DNA from: an uncultured Lachnospiraceae bacterium
Lineage (GTDB): Bacteria; Bacillota; Clostridia; Lachnospirales; Lachnospiraceae
Length of the DNA stretch: 5,857 nt
Assembly (NCBI GenBank): GCA_948438565.1
Contig: CAOJLW010000146.1
Location: 1-5,857 of the forward strand
Reading direction: 5' to 3'
The translations under genes and the position numbers were made by a program. The notes under the pieces are model-generated. The model was not told where the DNA came from, ran no database searches, and was given only the letters and a program-made list of their open reading frames with translations. Positions 1 to 5,388 of this stretch are shown here, in pieces; the stretch's first letter is position 1; every line of letters starts with the position of its first letter.

Positions 1-286
1 CAATTATTCGGCCAGCAAAGCGGGAGTGATCGGCCTGACAAAGAGTGTGGCCAGGGAATTGGCGTCCCGTGGCGTTCATGTCAATGCGATTGCCCCCGGG
101 TTCATTGCCACTGATATGACGGACGCTATGTCGAAAGAGGCGAAAGAAAATATGACGGAAAGCATTCCGTTAAAGAGGATGGGAGAACCCAAGGATGTTG
201 CGGATATGGCCGTTTTTTTAGCGTCTGCCAAATCAGATTATATTACGGGACAGGTATTTGCAGTGGACGGCGGCATGACGATTTAG
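1..286 (+). CDS. fabG: 3-oxoacyl-ACP reductase FabG, C-terminal part (5' end outside window)
   Basis: NADPH-dependent reduction of 3-oxoacyl-ACP to 3-hydroxyacyl-ACP, the first reductive step of each cytosolic elongation cycle. The reading frame is open from base 2, and 94 codons plus a TAG stop are visible, compared with about 245 residues for the family, so roughly the first 150 residues lie upstream. The visible part opens with NYSASKAG, which holds the short-chain dehydrogenase YxxxK catalytic pair (Tyr at codon 2, Lys at codon 6). It continues with VNAIAPGFIATDMT and ends with DYITGQVFAVDGGMTI, both typical of FabG. The ATG at 26 is an internal Met, not the start. The nucleotide-binding glycine motif and the catalytic Ser cannot be checked here. 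fabF follows 15 nt later, so the two are surely co-transcribed. A different SDR enzyme is possible in principle, but the context and tail make FabG the clear choice. Confidence 0.95.
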   Translation, partial: NYSASKAGVIGLTKSVARELASRGVHVNAIAPGFIATDMTDAMSKEAKENMTESIPLKRMGEPKDVADMAVFLASAKSDYITGQVFAVDGGMTI

Positions 287-301
287 GAAAGCGAGGATAT
301 T

Positions 302-1537
302 ATGAGCAGAAGAGTTGTTGTAACAGGTATGGGCGCAATTACGCCGATTGGCCTGAATGTAGAGGAATTCTGGCAGTCCGTAAAAGAGGGGCGAATCGGA
401 TTTGCGCCGATTACCAAATTTGATACATCCGATTATAAGTGCCATATTGCTGCGGAGGTCAAAGGCTTTGAAGGAAAAAATTATATGGATTTTAAAGCGG
501 CAAAGCGTATGGAGTTGTTTTCACAGTATGCGGTTGCGGCGGCAAAAGAGGCCCTTACAGATTCCGGCATAGCGTTGGAACAAGAGGATCCCTACCGTGT
601 GGGATGTGCGATTGGCTCCGGTATCGGAAGCTTGCAGGCAATGGAACGCGAGCACAAGAAATTGTTGGAAAAAGGGCCGAATCGCATCAATCCTTTGATG
701 GTGCCGCTGATGATCTGCAATATGGCGGCAGGCAACGTTTCGATTCAGTTTGGCTTAAAAGGGAAAAGCATTAATTCCGTCACAGCCTGTGCGACTGGGA
801 CGAATACGATTGGCGAGGCGTTCCGCGCGATTCAGTATGGAGACGCCGACGTGATGGTGGCCGGAGGCACGGAGGGCAGCGTCACACCGGTCGGCATTGC
901 AGGCTTTACGGCGCTGACCGCATTGTCGACGGTAGACGATCCCGAAAAATGCTCCCTGCCGTTTGATAAAAACAGAAGCGGATTTGTGATGGGCGAAGGC
1001 GCGGCAGTCGTTATTTTAGAAGAATTGGATCATGCGGTGGCAAGAGGGGCGAAGATCTATGCAGAGGCGCTTGGCTATGGCTGCTCTTCAGACGCCTATC
1101 ATATCACTTCTCCGGAAGAAAGCGGCGCGGGAGCGGCGCGGGCAATGCGAAACGCGTTAGACGACGCAGATGTAAAGCCGGAAGAGGTTTTATATATCAA
1201 TGCCCATGGAACCGGGACGCATCACAATGATCTGTTTGAAACTAGGGCCATTAAACTGGCTTTCGGCGATCATGCTTCCAATTTAAAGATCAATTCGACC
1301 AAATCTATGGTCGGGCATCTCTTGGGAGCGGCAGGAGCCGTTGAATTTGTCGCGTGTGTCAAAGAGTTACAGGAAGGGTATTTACACCGGACGGTCGGAT
1401 ATACGACGCCGGATGAAGAGATGGATCTGGATTACTGTATGGAACCGGTAACCGGAGATTTTGAGTATGCATTGAGCAACTCTCTGGGATTTGGCGGCCA
1501 TAATGCAAGCCTGTTGCTTGCGAAGTATCCGCGTTAA
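302..1537 (+). CDS. fabF: 3-oxoacyl-ACP synthase II FabF
   Basis: Condenses acyl-ACP with malonyl-ACP during chain elongation (KAS II, thiolase fold, cytosolic). The protein has 411 residues, the normal family length. Catalytic residues are visible: nucleophile Cys163 in TACATGTN, His302 in NAHGTGT, and Lys334 and His339 in KSMVGHLLGAAGAVE. The gatekeeper loop is NSLGFGGHN near residues 393-401, with Phe397 in the position of the E. coli gatekeeper Phe. The FabF-type start MSRRVVVTGMGAITPIG is intact, and a GAGGA site at 293-297 lies 4 nt before the ATG. The loop after His302 reads GTGTHHND where E. coli FabF has GTSTPAGD. This may be lineage-typical, and the catalytic set is complete. Length, lone KS domain and fab context argue against a polyketide KS. 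The next gene is fabZ after 47 nt, a place where accB sits in many clostridial fab operons. Confidence 0.97.
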   Translation: MSRRVVVTGMGAITPIGLNVEEFWQSVKEGRIGFAPITKFDTSDYKCHIAAEVKGFEGKNYMDFKAAKRMELFSQYAVAAAKEALTDSGIALEQEDPYRVGCAIGSGIGSLQAMEREHKKLLEKGPNRINPLMVPLMICNMAAGNVSIQFGLKGKSINSVTACATGTNTIGEAFRAIQYGDADVMVAGGTEGSVTPVGIAGFTALTALSTVDDPEKCSLPFDKNRSGFVMGEGAAVVILEELDHAVARGAKIYAEALGYGCSSDAYHITSPEESGAGAARAMRNALDDADVKPEEVLYINAHGTGTHHNDLFETRAIKLAFGDHASNLKINSTKSMVGHLLGAAGAVEFVACVKELQEGYLHRTVGYTTPDEEMDLDYCMEPVTGDFEYALSNSLGFGGHNASLLLAKYPR

Positions 1538-1572
1538 CAAACGCATAGTGTATGGCGGCAGTTTTCAAAGTG

Positions 1573-1577
1573 AAGGA
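1573..1577 (+). promoter_or_regulatory. Ribosome binding site that decides the fabZ start
   Basis: AAGGA, within GAAGGATGGG, lies 7 nt before the ATG at 1585. The in-frame upstream ATG at 1552 has no purine-rich site in front of it, so the start at 1585 is preferred. Confidence 0.75.
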
Positions 1578-1584
1578 TGGGATT

Positions 1585-2022
1585 ATGTCATTATTGAATA
1601 CAAAGCAGATTATGGAAATCATTCCGCATAGGCAGCCATTTTTGCTGATCGACACGATAGAAGAATTGGAACAGGGAAAAAGAGCGGTCGGCAAAAAATG
1701 CGTCAGCTACAACGAGCCGTATTTTGCCGGGCATTTTCCGGGCGAGCCTGTGATGCCGGGCGTGCTCATTTTAGAGGCAATGGCGCAGGCAGGCGCGGTG
1801 GCTATTTTAAGTAAGCCGGAAAATAAAGGGAAAACCGCTTATTTTGCCGGAATTAACCAAGCAAAATTTAAACGTAAGGTGACGCCTGGCGATGTACTTA
1901 CCTTGGAACTTGAAATTATCAAAGAAAAAGGGCCGATTGGCGTCGGAAGAGGAACCGCGAAGGTAGATGGCAAGCTTGCGGCATCTGCGGAACTAACATT
2001 TGCGATTGGAAGTGGAGAATAG
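1585..2022 (+). CDS. fabZ: 3-hydroxyacyl-ACP dehydratase FabZ
   Basis: Dehydrates (3R)-hydroxyacyl-ACP to trans-2-enoyl-ACP in the elongation cycle; a cytosolic hot-dog fold enzyme. From the ATG at 1585 it has 145 residues, close to the family's 140-151. The N-terminus has the FabZ hallmark IPHRQPFLLID (residues 13-23). The active-site stretch runs from FAGHFPGEP to MPGVLILEAMAQ, with catalytic His50 and Glu64. FAGINQAKFKRKVTPGD (residues 87-103) is also typical. Glu rather than Asp at the catalytic acid, plus the length, fit FabZ and not FabA. An upstream in-frame ATG at 1552 would add 11 residues, but it has no ribosome site and the extension does not look like the family. The TAG stop is 2 nt before the accDA ATG, and the accDA ribosome site lies inside the last fabZ codons, so translation of the two is probably coupled. 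FabZ alone does not tell whether the pathway makes unsaturated fatty acids. Confidence 0.96.
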   Translation: MSLLNTKQIMEIIPHRQPFLLIDTIEELEQGKRAVGKKCVSYNEPYFAGHFPGEPVMPGVLILEAMAQAGAVAILSKPENKGKTAYFAGINQAKFKRKVTPGDVLTLELEIIKEKGPIGVGRGTAKVDGKLAASAELTFAIGSGE

Positions 2023-2024
2023 AT

Positions 2025-3755
2025 ATGGCGCCATTTATAAAAAGAAAAAAATTCATTACAATAAAAGAAAAAGAGCAGGAAGAAACGGTAGGCCAGCCGA
2101 AGGTAAAACCGCAGGATGCGGCGGACGCCATCGTCTGTCCTGTCTGTAAAAAGGAACTGGTCAAAACTGAAGTTGTAGCGAACAGGTATGTCTGCTATGC
2201 GTGCGGCAGCTATTTCCGTGTGCGTACGGCGAACCGTATTAAAATGGTGGCGGATCCCAAGAGCTTTCAGCCGTGGTTTCATGAAATGGAATCTAAAAAT
2301 CCATTGGAATTTCCGGGTTATGAGGAAAAAATTCAGGCGGCGCAGGAAAAGACCGGACTGCATGAAGGCGTGACGGTCGGAGAAGCTAAAATCTATGGAG
2401 AATCCGTTGCTCTGGGCGTCTGTGACGCACGGTTTTTAATGGGAAGCATGGGTCATGTCGTTGGTGAAAAAATTGCGGCGACTATCGAACGGGCGACCAA
2501 ACGGCGTTTGCCGGTTATTCTATTTTGCTGTTCCGGCGGTGCGCGGATGCAGGAAGGAATTATTTCGTTGATGCAGATGGCCAAAACATCCGCGGCTTTA
2601 AAAAAACATTCCGATGCCGGTCTGCTCTATATTCCGGTATTGACCGATCCGACGACCGGAGGCGTAACGGCAAGTTTTGCGATGCTCGGGGATATTATTC
2701 TGGCAGAGCCTGGGGCGCTAATCGGATTTGCCGGGCCGCGCGTCATTGAACAGACCATTGGCCAAAAACTTCCCGAGGGGTTCCAGAGAGCGGAATTTCA
2801 GCTGGAGCACGGCTTTGTGGATGCCATCGTAGAGAGAAAAGATCTGAAAAAGACGCTGTACAAAATTTTAAAACTGCACAGACCCAAAGAAGGATACGCC
2901 AATTTTGAAAAGGCGGCGGATTTTAAATTTACGCCCAGTGAATTAATGCGGGAACGCAGCGTAAAAAGCAAGCCTTTAACCGCATGGGAAAAGGTCAAGG
3001 CGGTACGGAATGTCAATCGTTTGGCTTCCGTAGATTATATAGAAGAAATTTTTGACGATTTTATGGAGCTCCATGGCGATCGTCTCTATCGGGACGATCC
3101 GGCGGTTGTCGGCGGCATTGCCTTTTTGGACGGACAACCGGTAACGGTGATTGGCGTGCATAAGGGCAAGGATATGAAGGACTGTATGCGGCATAACTAC
3201 GGGATGCCGTCTCCGGAAGGATATCGCAAAGCGCTCCGTCTGATGCGGCAGGCCGAAAAATTTAACCGTCCGATTATTTCCTTTGTCAATACGTCCGGCG
3301 CGTTCTGTGGGATGGAAGCGGAAGAAGGCGGGCAGGGAGAGGCCATTGCAAGAAACCTCTATGAAATGTCCGCTCTCACTGTGCCGGTTCTCTGTCTGAT
3401 GATTGGCGAAGGGGGAAGCGGCGGCGCATTGGGATTGGCAGTCGGCAACGAGGTCTGGATGATGGAGAACGCTACGTACTCGATCCTTTCCCCGGAGGGT
3501 TTTGCTTCGATTCTATGGAAAGACGGCAAGCGGGCAAAGGAAGCCGCCGACGTGATGAAGATTACGGCGCAGGATCTGTATCGGCTTCAGGTGATCGATA
3601 AAATTATACCGGAATACGGCTGTGCGGATGAAGCGGCGCGGCATGATATCTCCATGTTTATGAAATTTCATATGCGGCGATTTTTGGAGAAATACACTGG
3701 AATTGACAGACAGGAACTGGCCGAAGGGCGTTATCAGCGGTTCCGCAGCTTTTAA
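2025..3755 (+). CDS. accDA: Fused acetyl-CoA carboxylase carboxyltransferase, beta (AccD) + alpha (AccA)
   Basis: Transfers the carboxyl group from carboxybiotin on AccB to acetyl-CoA, giving malonyl-CoA, the committed step of fatty-acid synthesis. One uninterrupted 576-residue frame contains both subunits. A Lys-rich lead (1-35) precedes the AccD part (about 36-290), which has the zinc ribbon Cys38-x2-Cys41 and Cys57-x2-Cys60, CSGGARMQEG (169-178), LMQMAKTSAAL, LTDPTTGGVTASFAMLGD and IGFAGPRVIEQT. A linker (about 291-316) leads into the AccA part (about 317-576), with LTAWEKV, GDRLYRDDPAVVGGIA, NYGMPSPEGYRKALRLM, IGEGGSGGALGLAVG (460-474), ILSPEGFASILWKD and the terminal RYQRFRSF. About 55 residues of the usual AccA N-terminal helical region are absent. 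The Met at 308 (ATG at 2946) has no ribosome site, so separate AccA translation is unlikely. In the start site, GGAG at 2014-2017 sits 7 nt before the ATG. AccA residues 422-429 read NTSGAFCG where E. coli has DTPGAYPG. accB and accC are not next to it. Confidence 0.95.
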   Translation: MAPFIKRKKFITIKEKEQEETVGQPKVKPQDAADAIVCPVCKKELVKTEVVANRYVCYACGSYFRVRTANRIKMVADPKSFQPWFHEMESKNPLEFPGYEEKIQAAQEKTGLHEGVTVGEAKIYGESVALGVCDARFLMGSMGHVVGEKIAATIERATKRRLPVILFCCSGGARMQEGIISLMQMAKTSAALKKHSDAGLLYIPVLTDPTTGGVTASFAMLGDIILAEPGALIGFAGPRVIEQTIGQKLPEGFQRAEFQLEHGFVDAIVERKDLKKTLYKILKLHRPKEGYANFEKAADFKFTPSELMRERSVKSKPLTAWEKVKAVRNVNRLASVDYIEEIFDDFMELHGDRLYRDDPAVVGGIAFLDGQPVTVIGVHKGKDMKDCMRHNYGMPSPEGYRKALRLMRQAEKFNRPIISFVNTSGAFCGMEAEEGGQGEAIARNLYEMSALTVPVLCLMIGEGGSGGALGLAVGNEVWMMENATYSILSPEGFASILWKDGKRAKEAADVMKITAQDLYRLQVIDKIIPEYGCADEAARHDISMFMKFHMRRFLEKYTGIDRQELAEGRYQRFRSF

Positions 3756-3774
3756 ACAGATAGATGGCTAAGAT

Positions 3775-3779
3775 GAGGT
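3775..3779 (+). promoter_or_regulatory. Ribosome binding site for fabH
   Basis: GAGGT lies 8 nt before the ATG at 3788. A TTG directly in front (3785) could also initiate, with 5-nt spacing, but the ATG with better spacing is preferred. The choice changes the protein by one residue. Confidence 0.7.
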
Positions 3780-3787
3780 AAAAATTG

Positions 3788-4753
3788 ATGAAAACCAGAA
3801 TTTGTGGTACAGGAAGCGCACTTCCCGCACGGGTAGTGACCAATGACGACCTAAGCAAGATCATGGACACTTCCGACGCGTGGATTAGCAGTCGTACGGG
3901 AATTCGTTCCAGGCATCTGGCAGTGGAGGAAACCCTGACGGATCTTTCGGAAAAAGCAGCGTTACAGGCATTAGAGGAAGCAGGGATAGAGCCAGGTGAT
4001 CTGGATATGATTTTGGCGGCGACGCTTTCTGCGGATAAGCTGTTGCCGTCCCTTTCCTGTGAATTGCAGAGCCGGTTGGGCGCTGTGGGCGCAGTGGCGT
4101 TTGATATTAACGCCGCCTGCTCCGGTTTTCTGTTTGCGTTACAGACGGCGGACGTATATATTCGGTGCGGGACATACCGGAATATCCTGGTGGTCGGCGG
4201 GGAAATTTTATCCAAACTGATGGATTGGCAGGATCGATCTACTTGTGTGTTGTTTGGCGACGGAGCCGGAGCGGCGGTGGTCAGGCCGGACGAAGGCTGC
4301 GGGATCTTAAGCAGCATCCAGGGATCGGACGGTTCCAGAGGCGAGGCGCTTCTCTGCGAGAATCGAAAAAATAATAATCCATATGTGACAAACGGCACAG
4401 AACTGTCTTATGTGTCGATGGATGGGCAGGAAGTGTATAAGTTTGCCGTTCGGACAGTCCCGAAAGCGATTTTGGATGCTGTGGAAAAAGCAGGATTTGC
4501 GGTAGATGAAATCGATCTGTTTTTGCTGCACCAGGCTAATATCCGTATTATTGAATCCGTGGCTAAACGACTAAAAGTTCCGCTTGAAAGGTTTCCAATG
4601 AATCTGGCGGAATGCGGGAATATTTCCGCAGGAAGCGTTCCGATCTTATTGGATTATGTCAATCGGCGCGGGATGCTGCATCCTGGAGATAAAGTGGTTT
4701 TGGCCGGATTTGGAGCGGGCCTGACCTGGGGGGCGTCTGCGTTGACCTGGTAA
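3788..4753 (+). CDS. fabH: 3-oxoacyl-ACP synthase III FabH
   Basis: Starts fatty-acid chains by condensing an acyl-CoA primer with malonyl-ACP (KAS III, cytosolic homodimer). From the ATG at 3788 it has 321 residues, normal for the family (about 317-330). The catalytic triad is visible: Cys111 in INAACSGF, His248 in LLHQANIRI and Asn278 in ECGNISAGSVP. Other family stretches are DTSDAWISSRTGIR (27-40) and FGDGAGAAVV (156-165), and it ends AGFGAGLTWGASALTW. The Asn278 loop reads GNISAGS where E. coli FabH has GNTSAAS, a mild change close to the active site. Primer preference (straight or branched acyl-CoA) cannot be read from the sequence. In many Firmicutes fabH stands near the head of the fab operon just after fabT; here it follows accDA by 32 nt and precedes the regulator by 29 nt. 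Confidence 0.97.
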   Translation: MKTRICGTGSALPARVVTNDDLSKIMDTSDAWISSRTGIRSRHLAVEETLTDLSEKAALQALEEAGIEPGDLDMILAATLSADKLLPSLSCELQSRLGAVGAVAFDINAACSGFLFALQTADVYIRCGTYRNILVVGGEILSKLMDWQDRSTCVLFGDGAGAAVVRPDEGCGILSSIQGSDGSRGEALLCENRKNNNPYVTNGTELSYVSMDGQEVYKFAVRTVPKAILDAVEKAGFAVDEIDLFLLHQANIRIIESVAKRLKVPLERFPMNLAECGNISAGSVPILLDYVNRRGMLHPGDKVVLAGFGAGLTWGASALTW

Positions 4754-4772
4754 TGCTGCCGCAATACGACAT

Positions 4773-4778
4773 GGAGGG
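4773..4778 (+). promoter_or_regulatory. Strong ribosome binding site for the fabT-like gene
   Basis: GGAGGG is the best Shine-Dalgarno match near this gene. It serves the ATG at 4783 (4-5 nt) or 4789 (10-11 nt). It rules against the in-frame ATG at 4753, which overlaps the fabH stop (TAATG) and has no nearby site. A second, weaker purine site at 4791-4797 (GAGGGAG) stands 9 nt before the ATG at 4807. Confidence 0.65.
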
Positions 4779-4782
4779 AATC

Positions 4783-5244
4783 ATGGGCATGAGGGAGAAG
4801 CCTGGTATGGATCAGACGCTGAATGAGCTTTTGGTGAAACTGTTTAAAAATATTATGGAGATTGAGGAAAAATGTTTAATTACGCCGGAGTTTAAAAATA
4901 TCAGCGTCAACGATATGCATATTATTGAGGCGATTGGCTTAACGGAACCCAAAAGTATGTCTACGGTGGCAAAGCTGATGTCCGTTACGACTGGAACATT
5001 GACAAAATCTATGGACGGTCTGTCGGATAAAGGATATGTGAGCCGGGAGCGTGGAAAGAAGGACAAACGCATCGTATTGGTAACCTTGACGGAAAAAGGG
5101 AAAAAAGCTTATTTCCATCATGAAAAATTTCATCGGAATATGATTGCGCAGATTAAGGGCGGGATCAGTGAACAGGAGACGACCGTCTTAATTTATGCAT
5201 TGGCAAAGCTCAATGATTATTTTAACAGCATTTACAGAAGCTGA
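4783..5244 (+). CDS. fabT: MarR-family transcriptional regulator, FabT-like
   Basis: Likely repressor of the fab genes. In streptococci FabT binds a palindrome in fab promoters and is activated by long-chain acyl-ACP; that role here is inferred from family resemblance and location. From the ATG at 4783 it has 153 residues. An N-terminal dimerisation helix with NELLVKLFKNIMEIEEKCL (14-32) is followed by NDMHIIEAIG, as in FabT proteins. The winged helix covers about 58-110, with recognition helix VTTGTLTKSMDGLSDKGYV and wing ERGKKDKRIVLVTLTEKG, including the MarR D-x-R pair at Asp94 and Arg96. A C-terminal helix pair (about 111-150) closes the dimer domain. The start is uncertain: the ATG at 4807 (145 residues) aligns best with streptococcal FabT (about 144), while 4783 has the better ribosome site. 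It is the last gene of the operon, not the first, which is unusual for fabT. Confidence 0.88.
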   Translation: MGMREKPGMDQTLNELLVKLFKNIMEIEEKCLITPEFKNISVNDMHIIEAIGLTEPKSMSTVAKLMSVTTGTLTKSMDGLSDKGYVSRERGKKDKRIVLVTLTEKGKKAYFHHEKFHRNMIAQIKGGISEQETTVLIYALAKLNDYFNSIYRS

Positions 5245-5254
5245 TCGTATTACG

Positions 5255-5304
5255 CCGCTTCTTCCATTAGGTCGTCATATAGGATGAAAATATGGAGGAA
5301 GTGG
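5255..5304 (+). repeat. Imperfect inverted repeat in the 3' untranslated region
   Basis: CCGCTTCTTCCAT (5255-5267) can pair with ATGGAGGAAGTGG (5292-5304): 13 pairs, two of them G-U in the + strand RNA. The loop is 24 nt and holds a further short TCAT/ATGA pairing. It begins 10 nt after the regulator's stop and has no T tract after it, so it is not a standard terminator. It could be a 3' stability hairpin or chance. Confidence 0.4.
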
Positions 5305-5351
5305 GATTGTCTTGAGCGTGTACCGCTATCAGAATCGTCTATTGGCATATG

Positions 5352-5382
5352 ATACGGCAGGAGCTTGATGCTCCTGCCGTAT
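5352..5382. terminator. Perfect 13-bp hairpin between convergent genes, likely bidirectional terminator
   Basis: ATACGGCAGGAGC (5352-5364) and its exact reverse complement (5370-5382) enclose a 5-nt loop, a strong GC-rich stem. It lies 107 nt after the regulator's stop and 6 nt beyond the stop of the - strand gene, the right place to end both transcripts. Neither side has a T run directly after the stem; the nearest on the + strand is five T at 5400-5404, 17 nt on. Termination is therefore inferred from stem and position; an mRNA 3'-end stability element is the alternative. Confidence 0.6.
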
Positions 5383-5388
5383 TCAATG

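Noticed and set aside
2045..2051. Run of seven A in phase as a possible slippery heptamer near the accDA start.
   Set aside because: A -1 shift here would only give about 40 residues before a stop, with no visible stimulatory structure. The A-rich codons encode an ordinary Lys-rich lead.
1839..2363. 174-codon - strand frame opposite fabZ and accDA.
   Set aside because: Opposite two confident genes. The protein is rich in Phe and Arg in the manner of antisense shadows and lacks a ribosome site or known domain.
2946..2948. Internal ATG (Met308) as a separate start for the AccA half.
   Set aside because: No Shine-Dalgarno sequence at a suitable distance; the frame is continuous with the AccD half, so a single fused product is more likely.
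3658..4398. Long (246-codon) open frame on the - strand, antisense to the accDA end and fabH.
   Set aside because: It lies wholly opposite well-identified coding sequence; its translation is Ser/Pro/Ala-rich with no recognisable domain. It is a shadow of the codon pattern of fabH.
5284..5352. Tiny + strand frame (22 codons) from the ATG at 5284.
   Set aside because: No spaced ribosome site, no family resemblance, and it overlaps the inverted repeat. It is likely chance.
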